Below the pieces are notes generated by a model that was given only the letters and a program-made list of their open reading frames with translations, searched no databases and was not told where the DNA came from. Shown here one piece after another: positions 1 through 5,992 of a stretch of 5,998 bases of DNA. How positions within the stretch are numbered: position 1 is the first letter of the stretch; each line of letters opens with the position of its first letter. Both the position numbers and the translations under genes were made by a program. Origin of the DNA: an uncultured Ignavibacteria bacterium (GTDB lineage Bacteria > Bacteroidota > Ignavibacteria > Kapaibacteriales > UBA2268); NCBI GenBank assembly GCA_903911805.1, contig CAIWET010000454.1:1-5998 (forward strand). Reading direction: 5' to 3'.

Positions 1-3
1 AAA

Positions 4-504
4 ATGAATAAAAAATTAATAACTATTTCGTTTTTTGCCCTAATGCTGGCAGTTTTTTCATGCAATGAGAAAAAAGCAAACCTAGAAGAATCAAGCCAAG
101 TTCGAGTTTTTGAAGAACCAAAAGCAATTCCAAACTCGGGTTCAATTGCAATTGCTCAACGAGCAAAAATGAACGTTTCAAAAGATGGAAAATATCCAGA
201 AATGGCTTTTGAATTTAAAGAACATGATTTCGGAATGATAAATCGTGGCGATATTGTTACTTGTTTTTTCAAATTTGAAAATACAGGCGATGCAGATTTG
301 ATTATTTCAAGAGCTGTCGGTTCTTGTGGTTGTACCGTTCCAGAATATCCAAAAACTCCTTTAAAACCAGGTGAAAAAGCAAAAATAAAAGTAACTTTTA
401 ACTCAGGGGGCAAACATGGAAAACAACAAAAATCGGTTACAATTCTAACGAATACAAAAGAAGCAACCGAAATTTTATTAGTTAAAGCAGAAATCAAAAA
501 ATAA
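4..504 (+). CDS. DUF1573 domain lipoprotein
   Basis: A 166-residue exported lipoprotein of unknown biochemical function. Residues 1-19 form a signal peptide (basic MNKK, then a hydrophobic stretch) ending in a lipobox-like VFSC, so Cys20 should be the lipidated N-terminus. The mature start (Cys-Asn-Glu-Lys-Lys) has no obvious run of acidic residues of the surface-export type, so a periplasm-facing lipoprotein is my guess. Residues 21-65 are a low-complexity linker. Residues 68-166 are a DUF1573 domain, an Ig-like beta-sandwich related to ASH/HYDIN domains, recognised by HDFG (74-77), the FKFENTG segment (89-95), the family signature SCGCT (107-111, Cys108 and Cys110), and PGEKAKIKVTF (122-132). 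Cys87 is an extra cysteine. The only start near the signal peptide is the ATG three bases into the window, so promoter and upstream neighbours are cut off. The stop is 17 nt before yajC, which implies co-transcription. In flavobacteria, from memory, nusB often lies just upstream of this pair. Family assignment is firm; function is not known. Confidence 0.9.
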   Translation: MNKKLITISFFALMLAVFSCNEKKANLEESSQVRVFEEPKAIPNSGSIAIAQRAKMNVSKDGKYPEMAFEFKEHDFGMINRGDIVTCFFKFENTGDADLIISRAVGSCGCTVPEYPKTPLKPGEKAKIKVTFNSGGKHGKQQKSVTILTNTKEATEILLVKAEIKK

Positions 505-521
505 CTTAAATTAAAATCATT

Positions 522-794
522 ATGGCACAATTAAACACATTTCTTCCTTTTATTTTAATGTTTGTGGTAATCTATTTCTTTATGATTAGACCACAACAAA
601 AAAGAGCGAAACAAGAAAAACAATTTGAAAGCGAGCTTAAAGTAGGTGACAAAATCATCACAAAAAGCGGTATTCACGGAAAAATCGCTGAACTAGCAGA
701 CACAACAATTGTTATTGAAACTATGGCTGGAAAATTAAAAATGGAGCGTTCAGCTATTTCTATGGAAATGTCTCAAGCAGCAAACAAGAAGTAA
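522..794 (+). CDS. yajC: Preprotein translocase subunit YajC
   Basis: YajC is a small inner-membrane protein that associates with SecDF and the SecYEG translocon; it is an accessory and usually non-essential part of Sec export. The 90-residue length is typical of the family. Residues 6-22 are one hydrophobic transmembrane helix, followed by the family hallmark IRPQQKR (22-28) and a charged cytoplasmic tail. The segment VGDKIITKSGIHGKI (41-55) matches the conserved core of the soluble domain, a small beta-rich fold. The start ATG is preceded by an A/T-rich leader without a Shine-Dalgarno sequence, normal for Bacteroidota. It lies 17 nt after the DUF1573 lipoprotein gene and is the last gene of that unit, since a strong hairpin terminator begins about 20 nt after its stop. 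secDF is not in the window. Confidence 0.96.
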   Translation: MAQLNTFLPFILMFVVIYFFMIRPQQKRAKQEKQFESELKVGDKIITKSGIHGKIAELADTTIVIETMAGKLKMERSAISMEMSQAANKK

Positions 795-813
795 TTTAGT
801 TTAGAATATCAAC

Positions 814-843
814 AAAAAAAGCCACAGAAATGTGGCTTTTTTT
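814..843. terminator. Bidirectional intrinsic terminator between yajC and pepT
   Basis: The hairpin has a GCCACA stem (821-826) pairing with TGTGGC (831-836) around a GAAA tetraloop (827-830). It is flanked by seven A's on the left and ten T's on the right (837-846), so the stem can extend to about 13 bp. Read on the plus strand it ends the lipoprotein-yajC transcript; read on the minus strand the A-run becomes a U-run and it ends pepT, whose stop lies about 20 nt away. The symmetry makes it a shared terminator for two convergent genes. Confidence 0.92.
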
Positions 844-862
844 TTTATGAAGTAAAAATATT

Positions 863-2107
863 TTATAAAGATTTTTTAGCTGTTAATTGAGCAATTTCAA
901 CTATCACATCAATTGCTTTTTGGATACTTTCTACGGGAACATATTCATATTTTCCATGAAAATTATGTCCACCTGCAAAAATATTTGGACACGGCAGTCC
1001 CATATAAGACAATTGCGAACCATCAGTCCCGCCACGAATTGGTTTTATTATGGGATCGATACCTAAATTTTTCATCGCTTCTTCGGCAATAGCAACAATA
1101 TGCATCACTGGTTCCACCTTTTCTTTCATATTGAAATATTGGTCTTTTATTTCTGCAATACAAATTGGTTCACCAAATTGACTAGTATATTTCTCATTTA
1201 TTTTTGATGCAATATTCTCAATTGTTTCTTTTCTTTTTTGAAATTCAGTAGTACTATGATCTCTAATAATCAATTCTAAAACAGTTTCTTCGATGCTTCC
1301 CGTCAAGTGATGAACGTGATAAAAACCTTCATAGTCAATTGTTTCTTGCGGAATTTCGTTTTTCGGCAACTCATTTATAAAATCGTTGGCAATCAACATC
1401 GAATTAATCATTTTTCCTTTGGCATAGCCTGGGTGAACACTTTTTCCTTTGAAAGTAATTTTGGCACCAGCCGCATTAAAATTTTCATATTCTAATTCGC
1501 CGATTTGACTTCCGTCCATTGTATAAGCCCATTCTGCACCAAATTTTTGTACGTTAAATTTATGTGCACCTCTTCCTATTTCTTCATCGGGTGTAAAACC
1601 AACTCTGATTTTTCCATGTTTTAATTGTGGGTTTTGAATTAAAAACTCCATTGCCGAAACAATTTCCGTAATCCCAGCTTTATCATCTGCACCCAGTAAA
1701 GTTGTACCGTCAGTAGTAATCAAAGTTTGCCCTTTATAGAGTAGTAAATCCTTGAAATAATTTGGCGAAAGCACTATGTTTTGAGCTGCATTCAACACAA
1801 TATCACCTCCATCATAATCTCTAATTATTTGTGGTTTCACGTTTGCACCAGTAAAATCAGGCGTGGTATCAAAGTGAGAAACAAATCCAATTGTAGGCAC
1901 ATGATGCGAAACATTACTTTCTAAAGTTGCCATTATATAGGCGTTTTCGTCAATTGTAACCTCAGTCATTCCGATGGCTTTTAGTTCTTCAACCAACTGA
2001 TTGGCCAAAACCCATTGCTTCTCAGAACTTGGAGTTGTGCTTGAATTTGGATCAGATTCGGTGTCAACAATAACATAACTTATAAAACGATCAATAATAT
2101 GCTGCAT
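863..2107 (-). CDS. pepT: Peptidase T (tripeptide aminopeptidase)
   Basis: A cytoplasmic M20-family metallopeptidase that removes the N-terminal residue from tripeptides, with a two-zinc active site. The 414 residues match the family length (about 410). Visible motifs: SHFDTTPDF (77-85) with metal ligand His78 and catalytic Asp80; LGADDKAG (138-145) with bridging Asp141; TPDEEIGRGAH (172-182) with general base Glu175 and ligand Glu176; TMDGS (196-200) with ligand Asp198; and GGHNFHGKYEYV (379-390), where His384 of NFHG is the likely last ligand. Residues about 1-205 and 322-414 form the catalytic domain, and about 210-320 the lid/dimerisation domain (KSVHPGYAKGKM, 222-233). Nothing essential is missing. 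The start is supported by the family-typical N-terminus and by a promoter ending about 24 nt upstream. It is transcribed alone, convergent with yajC and divergent from the H-NOX gene. Role: peptide catabolism and amino-acid recycling. Confidence 0.96.
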   Translation of the reverse strand: MQHIIDRFISYVIVDTESDPNSSTTPSSEKQWVLANQLVEELKAIGMTEVTIDENAYIMATLESNVSHHVPTIGFVSHFDTTPDFTGANVKPQIIRDYDGGDIVLNAAQNIVLSPNYFKDLLLYKGQTLITTDGTTLLGADDKAGITEIVSAMEFLIQNPQLKHGKIRVGFTPDEEIGRGAHKFNVQKFGAEWAYTMDGSQIGELEYENFNAAGAKITFKGKSVHPGYAKGKMINSMLIANDFINELPKNEIPQETIDYEGFYHVHHLTGSIEETVLELIIRDHSTTEFQKRKETIENIASKINEKYTSQFGEPICIAEIKDQYFNMKEKVEPVMHIVAIAEEAMKNLGIDPIIKPIRGGTDGSQLSYMGLPCPNIFAGGHNFHGKYEYVPVESIQKAIDVIVEIAQLTAKKSL

Positions 2108-2130
2108 GAACTATTTTTTTTAATGAAGCA

Positions 2131-2165
2131 CAAATATACAGTTTTGTTGAATTTTTTGCTACAAA
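2131..2165 (-). promoter_or_regulatory. Bacteroidota-type promoter of pepT
   Basis: On the minus strand, TATATTTG (2138-2131) is an exact match to the TAnnTTTG -7 element of Bacteroidota sigma-A promoters. A TTTG at 2165-2162 lies 23 nt upstream, at the upper end of the usual spacing for the -33 element. Transcription would start near 2125, giving a leader of about 18 nt before the pepT ATG. No Shine-Dalgarno sequence is present; the leader is A/T-rich. The match is by eye and there is no transcription data. Confidence 0.6.
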
Positions 2166-2253
2166 TAGTTTAAAATTGCTCTTTAAAATTTATAATAATC
2201 TTCAAAAAAAATTGATATGATTATTCTACTTATTATTTCATATTACTAAATTA

Positions 2254-2277
2254 ACTATTTGTAAAAAAAACAATAGT
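2254..2277. repeat. Imperfect inverted repeat upstream of the H-NOX gene
   Basis: The left arm ACTATTTGT (2254-2262) and right arm ACAATAGT (2270-2277) are reverse complements apart from one extra T in the left arm, separated by seven A's. The inner core reads TTGT-N7-ACAA. The repeat is centred near 2266, about 43 bp before the start site expected from the -7 element at 2296-2303, which is where a class II activator would bind. The odd spacing does not match the standard CRP or FNR site, so no regulator is named. In such AT-rich DNA a chance origin is possible. Confidence 0.35.
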
Positions 2278-2295
2278 ATTTATCATTATATTTCT

Positions 2296-2303
2296 TAATT
2301 TTG
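2296..2303 (+). promoter_or_regulatory. Candidate -7 element for the H-NOX gene
   Basis: TAATTTTG fits the TAnnTTTG -7 consensus of Bacteroidota and would give a start site near 2309 and a leader of about 38 nt. No TTTG or TTG lies in the 17-23 nt window upstream; the nearest TTTG (2258-2261) is 34 nt away. The promoter is therefore either weak, activator-dependent, or not the true one. TATATTTC at 2287-2294 is a poorer alternative, with that TTTG 25 nt upstream. Confidence 0.4.
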
Positions 2304-2322
2304 TAATGAAATTTAATAGGTA

Positions 2323-2339
2323 CATAAATTTAATTTATG
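2323..2339. repeat. Perfect 17-bp palindrome in the H-NOX leader
   Basis: CATAAATT (2323-2330) and AATTTATG (2332-2339) are exact reverse complements around a single central T. The palindrome lies wholly between the expected transcription start and the H-NOX start codon at 2347, ending 7 nt before it. This position suits a repressor operator, or an RNA structure affecting translation, though a one-base loop favours a DNA site over a hairpin. It is AT-rich, so chance cannot be excluded. Confidence 0.4.
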
Positions 2340-2346
2340 GTGAATT

Positions 2347-2871
2347 ATGAAAGGTGCAATGGCACTTTGCTTAAAAGAGTTGGTTGTTGATAAATTTGGC
2401 GAAGAAAAATGGTTAGAATCATTAACTTGTGCTAAAATTATTGATGAACCAATTTTAACTCCAATGAGCGATTTAGACGATGATATATTAATGCGAATCT
2501 TAGATTCTGTTTGCTTAACAGCCAGAATTCCTAAGGATATTGTAATTGATTCATTTGGTGAATATTGGGTAACAGTATTTGCTAATCGTCTTTATAATGC
2601 TCATTATAGTGGAATGAAAAACGCAAAAGATTTTCTTTTAAAATTAGATGGTATTCACGAACACGTTTCAAAACATATGAAAAATGCAATGCCACCAAGA
2701 TTCACTTATGAAAAAATTAAACCAAATAAACTTTTGATAACATATCTTTCTTCTAGAAATTTGATGGATATTTTTATTGGTTTGATTAAAGGTGTTGGAA
2801 CATATTTCTCAGAGAAATTAAAAATTGTTCAGATTGATGAAATTCACGTTGAAGTAACATTTCAATATTAA
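2347..2871 (+). CDS. Stand-alone H-NOX haem nitric-oxide sensor protein
   Basis: A 174-residue soluble haem-NO/oxygen-binding (HNOB, H-NOX) domain, the family length for stand-alone bacterial members (about 180). Visible features: N-terminal MKG with FGEEKW (17-22); TPMSDLDDD (38-46); proximal haem ligand His104 in LDGIH (100-104); PPR (116-118), the prolines that help distort the haem; and the propionate-binding YxSxR signature Tyr133-Ser135-Arg137. By comparison with Thermoanaerobacter H-NOX from memory, the distal tyrosine that stabilises bound O2 (Tyr140) corresponds to Ile142 here, and Trp9 and Asn74 to Leu9 and about Trp74. The distal pocket lacks the O2-binding tyrosine, so I infer selective NO (and CO) binding. 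Cysteines occur only at 8, 28 and 56, so the C-terminal zinc site of some relatives is absent. There is no fused output domain and no partner kinase, cyclic-di-GMP enzyme or chemoreceptor in the window; the gene appears monocistronic. The name hnoX is used for such genes elsewhere. The alternative ATG at 2337 is out of frame. Confidence 0.93.
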   Translation: MKGAMALCLKELVVDKFGEEKWLESLTCAKIIDEPILTPMSDLDDDILMRILDSVCLTARIPKDIVIDSFGEYWVTVFANRLYNAHYSGMKNAKDFLLKLDGIHEHVSKHMKNAMPPRFTYEKIKPNKLLITYLSSRNLMDIFIGLIKGVGTYFSEKLKIVQIDEIHVEVTFQY

Positions 2872-2877
2872 AAATCT

Positions 2878-2911
2878 AAAGAAGGCAGATTAAAAAATCT
2901 GCCTTTTTTTT
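2878..2911. terminator. Intrinsic terminator of the H-NOX gene, shared with the convergent vWA gene
   Basis: AAGGCAGATT (2882-2891) pairs perfectly with AATCTGCCTT (2896-2905) around an AAAA loop, and T's run to 2911. It starts about 10 nt after the H-NOX stop. The T-run overlaps the stop codon of the opposing gene (TAA on the minus strand, 2912-2910), so the stop codons of the two genes are 38 nt apart. On the minus strand the tract after the hairpin is interrupted (TTCTTTAGATTTTT), so termination should be stronger for the H-NOX transcript. Confidence 0.88.
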
Positions 2912-5900
2912 ATACTTTTATAAATTTCTTTAATTTATTATTGAATTTGATATAAAAAACTCCAGTTGGTAGTAATGTAATATCAATTCTTAATTTACCA
3001 TCTTGATTGCTCGAAACCACTTGGGTAATGTTTTCACCAAGAGCATTAAAAATATAGACAATTTTTTTCTTTTCAGTTGTATTTATTTCATTCTCGGAAT
3101 TTGTTTCTGATTTTTGTTTATATAACAAATTATCATAACTTATTTCAATAAAATCACTTGCAGGATTTGGGTTTATAATATAATCAAAATCAGGTATTAA
3201 TGCAATAACTCTTCTTAAATCACCAGCACAAGGTGAATTGATGGTAACTGAACCATTAATAATTTCAACATCAATCATTGGATTATTTAAAACAAAATCA
3301 CTAAATATTACAGGAGTTTTCTTTTGATTCGCATATAATATTAATCCAGATAATTGATTTAATTTAAAAGATTCTTCTTTTTGTAAATTGATTTTATCAG
3401 CAATCAATGTTTGAAGATCTTCATCAATAATTCCCTTAACGGATAATCCAATATTCTGATTTTTTGATGGGTCAATTAGTGATTTTTCAATATTTATTTG
3501 GCTTCTGAAATTATCATTGATTTCTGAACCACAAACTAATTTAGCATAAAATGGAATTTGATAATTTTCTCCAATTTCAGCAGTTGTATCTGGAGTCCAA
3601 ACTAGTAGTTTAGCATTTGCTAAAGCCGTTACTGGAATTTCATAATCAATCAAGCAAGGATTAGAAATATGAACCTTTAAAGTATCATTATAATAATTCA
3701 TCAAACTTGAATTAAAACTAATATTTAGATTCTTAGTTTCATTAATACCAATTTGAAATATTTGATTATTTAATTTAAAATCATCATTTTTCTTCAAATA
3801 AATAGTATCAATATATATTATTTCATTTGAGTTGTTGAAAATATTAAATGAACTATAAGCAGTCTCACCATAACAGACTTTTCCAAAATCAAAAATACTC
3901 TTCATTTGCAAATCTAATGTTTTTTCTATAATTTTTATTGAATCTTCAATAGTGCAACCAGCTGAATCAATAGCGATTACTGAATAAATGCCAGGTTTTG
4001 TAATTGTAATATTTTCATTTTTTTCACCAGTTGACCAAAGTACATTTATGAAATCTCCTTTAGCTTCTAAATAAAGATAACCGCCCTTGCAAATTGTATT
4101 TTCACCAATTATTTTAACAGTTGGATTTTGTTCTATTACATTGATTGTATCAAAAGCAAAGCATAAGTCATTTACATAAGCTTTTACAATGTAGATTCCA
4201 CCTTGATTTATCTCAATTTCAGGAGAAATTTCACCATTTGACCATTCATATTTATAATATAATTCAGGAAGAGATAAAGTTATTTTACTTCCTTTGCATA
4301 AAGCTCCATTTTGTTTAATTTTTGGAATTCTCAGTGAGTCAACTTGAACATTTATTATAGATTCGCCAACACAACCATTTACTGTATCGGTTTCTATAAT
4401 TTTAACTGAGCAAATACCTTGTTTTTCCCATTTTATTGAAATAGTCGAATCTGTTTGAGCTATTATACTTCCGCCATCAATTACAATTTGAGGTTTAGAT
4501 TTTGTTATTAATTTATAAATAGAAACATCATCTAAACAAGAAAGTAAATTACCATCGATTTTTGGTTCTGGTCTTGGGTTAACAACTAATTCAATCTCTA
4601 TAGAATCTTTGCAGCCATTTGAGTTTTCAAGATATAATATGTGCTTTCCTGTTGAATTTACATTTAAATTTAAACCAGTTAAATCAGTATTCCATTTATA
4701 AGTAATATTTGAATCGAGCAGTTTAATATTAAAATTGGCGGTATCGCCACTACAAATTTCTTGATAATTTGATGGTGAAATTATTGCCTTAGGTTTATTA
4801 TTAACCTTCACTAAAGTGCTATCCAAATGTGTTTTTGTACCATATAAAAAATGATGAATAAAATATCCATTCATTGATGAATCAGCAATTAATTCTGGTT
4901 CACTTTCATCGGAATAAAATCCGTTTGGACCTTGCCAATTAGTTTTATAGTTTTTTACATTAGTTTTTATTGATTTATTCAATATAAACTTTTCGCCTTC
5001 ACAAATAACGATTTCTTTTTTAAGAGTAACGTCAATGGTATCGGGAGGAGGAGAGCTTGTGCCAACTAAATCAAAGTAATAAATATATGAATTTGTTAAT
5101 TTCTTGAAAATTTTATCATAAATATTAAGTAATTCTTTTGATGAATTTGCAGTATAAAATTCTCCACCAGTAGATGTTGCCATTGTGGACAAAACGCTAT
5201 TAGAAATTGAACTACCAACTCCAACAGTGAATATCTTTATATTATATTGATTTGCCAAAGAAATGCAAGAGCTCAAAGTATAAGCTTTGCTAGCATTGTC
5301 CTCGCCATCTGTTAATGCAATAAGAACTCTTTGGTATGGTCGGCTTCGCAAACTCATTATAGTATTTCCTACACCATCATAAAAAGCAGTTCTTTGAGAT
5401 AGAGTGCCATTTAAACCGTTAATCAAAATAGTTTTATCAGTAGTAAAAACTGTATTTTGTTTGAAAGTCGAAGCAAATTGAAAAATTGCACCCTCGTCAA
5501 CTAAAGTTCCATCATTAATCATCGAATTTATGAAAGATTTCCCAGCGGCTAAAGCTGCATCGATTCTTTTAACACCATCATTTAATTTTGAATTCATACT
5601 TGTACTCAAGTCAAATAATAAAGCAATAGAATGATTGGATCGAGATTCATAATTTATATAAACTCTTTGAGTATAAGTTCCGTAGGATTTTGGTTGAAAG
5701 CAAATTGAAGATGTTAATTTCTGATTTTGCAATAAGGATTCTACACCCTTTACAGTTCCATAAAATGGGGGATAGATGTTATCATAACTAACAAATCTAG
5801 GAATTTCATTTCCATTTTTTGTAATTACTTGAGTAGAACATTTTTTTTGTGAAATTTGAGTTTCGCCAAAGTTAATTGTTGGAGAATCAAATATGAGAAT

Positions 5901-5984
5901 AGGCAACGTTATCGGCTGACCAAATGACTCAATTCTGCTAATAAAAGCAAAAAAAATAATAATAAAAATTTTGAGCAAATTCAT
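2910..5984 (-). CDS. Large secreted vWA and Ig-like repeat protein with T9SS sorting domain
   Basis: A 1024-residue multidomain exported protein; no named homologue is recognised. In order: signal peptide 1-22, with likely cleavage after Ser-Phe-Gly leaving Gln23; an ASH/choice-of-anchor-D-like domain (about 33-112, PTINFGET); a von Willebrand A domain (about 118-300) with a complete metal-ion-dependent adhesion site (Asp125-x-Ser127-x-Ser129, Thr199, Asp226 in LTDGED); a Pro-rich hinge (311-314); about five Ig/PKD-like modules (317-686); a second ASH-like domain (about 690-790, FDFGKVCYGET); an unassigned beta-rich region (791-930); and a C-terminal type IX sorting domain (about 933-1024, INPNPASDF at 937-945, then FNALGE and a final KFIKV). 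It should pass the outer membrane through T9SS, with the sorting domain removed. The intact metal site suggests ligand binding or adhesion; the substrate is unknown. It is convergent with the H-NOX gene. The promoter lies outside the window. A strong Shine-Dalgarno-like GAGGAG supports this start. Confidence 0.9.
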   Translation of the reverse strand: MNLLKIFIIIFFAFISRIESFGQPITLPILIFDSPTINFGETQISQKKCSTQVITKNGNEIPRFVSYDNIYPPFYGTVKGVESLLQNQKLTSSICFQPKSYGTYTQRVYINYESRSNHSIALLFDLSTSMNSKLNDGVKRIDAALAAGKSFINSMINDGTLVDEGAIFQFASTFKQNTVFTTDKTILINGLNGTLSQRTAFYDGVGNTIMSLRSRPYQRVLIALTDGEDNASKAYTLSSCISLANQYNIKIFTVGVGSSISNSVLSTMATSTGGEFYTANSSKELLNIYDKIFKKLTNSYIYYFDLVGTSSPPPDTIDVTLKKEIVICEGEKFILNKSIKTNVKNYKTNWQGPNGFYSDESEPELIADSSMNGYFIHHFLYGTKTHLDSTLVKVNNKPKAIISPSNYQEICSGDTANFNIKLLDSNITYKWNTDLTGLNLNVNSTGKHILYLENSNGCKDSIEIELVVNPRPEPKIDGNLLSCLDDVSIYKLITKSKPQIVIDGGSIIAQTDSTISIKWEKQGICSVKIIETDTVNGCVGESIINVQVDSLRIPKIKQNGALCKGSKITLSLPELYYKYEWSNGEISPEIEINQGGIYIVKAYVNDLCFAFDTINVIEQNPTVKIIGENTICKGGYLYLEAKGDFINVLWSTGEKNENITITKPGIYSVIAIDSAGCTIEDSIKIIEKTLDLQMKSIFDFGKVCYGETAYSSFNIFNNSNEIIYIDTIYLKKNDDFKLNNQIFQIGINETKNLNISFNSSLMNYYNDTLKVHISNPCLIDYEIPVTALANAKLLVWTPDTTAEIGENYQIPFYAKLVCGSEINDNFRSQINIEKSLIDPSKNQNIGLSVKGIIDEDLQTLIADKINLQKEESFKLNQLSGLILYANQKKTPVIFSDFVLNNPMIDVEIINGSVTINSPCAGDLRRVIALIPDFDYIINPNPASDFIEISYDNLLYKQKSETNSENEINTTEKKKIVYIFNALGENITQVVSSNQDGKLRIDITLLPTGVFYIKFNNKLKKFIKV
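2913..3188 (-). other. T9SS type A C-terminal sorting domain (coding part)
   Basis: This encodes residues 933-1024 of the vWA protein. It has the usual order of a type A sorting domain: a start motif INPNPASDFIEI (937-948), a central VYIFNALGE strand (976-984), LRIDITLLPTGVFYIKF (998-1014) and a basic hydrophobic end. In known systems this domain targets the protein to the T9SS translocon and is cleaved on export. A polar insert (about 951-975) separates the first two strands. The PorSS/Spr genes themselves are not in the window. Confidence 0.85.
3927..5036 (-). repeat. Array of about five diverged Ig/PKD-like modules
   Basis: This encodes residues 317-686. Modules begin near an IC-x-G type motif and end near a Cys followed by an acidic, beta-strand-rich segment: Cys328 (first module, no partner), Cys411/Cys458, Cys483/Cys525/Cys538, Cys563/Cys608, Cys632/Cys677. 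A Trp in a KW, EW or LW motif lies between (Trp350, 431, 519, 581, 650). The last two modules are closest, sharing W-S-x-G-E (581-585 and 650-654) and G-I-Y-x-V (596-600 and 665-669). Paired cysteines 45-55 residues apart suggest one disulfide per module in the oxidising exterior. Boundaries are by eye. Confidence 0.65.
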
Positions 5985-5992
5985 ATTTTTTT

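Noticed and set aside
156..530. A 124-codon open frame on the minus strand opposite the DUF1573 gene
   Set aside because: It overlaps a well-supported conserved gene, its translation resembles no family, and it has no promoter or domain. It is a shadow of the real gene.
1307..1495. A 62-codon open frame on the plus strand inside pepT
   Set aside because: It is antisense to the lid domain of an intact pepT and shows no recognisable motif; the length is expected by chance.
2108..2346. A possible small gene or RNA gene in the divergent intergenic region
   Set aside because: The stretch is very AT-rich with frequent stops in all frames and no stable GC-containing hairpin. Promoter elements and the two inverted repeats account for what is visible.
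2337..2346. Upstream ATG (2337) or GGTGA (2339-2343) as start or ribosome site of the H-NOX gene
   Set aside because: The ATG is out of frame with the H-NOX domain, and GGTGA is only 3 nt from the real start, too close for a normal Shine-Dalgarno site. The family-typical MKG start at 2347 fits better.
863..2871. pepT and the H-NOX gene as parts of one signalling system
   Set aside because: They are divergently transcribed, with separate promoter candidates and no known functional link. pepT is a common housekeeping gene, so adjacency alone is not evidence.
3927..5036. Ig-like array as a recent tandem DNA duplication
   Set aside because: The modules are similar only at the level of a few protein motifs. 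I see no long nucleotide repeats between them, so this is old divergence and not a recent or unstable repeat.
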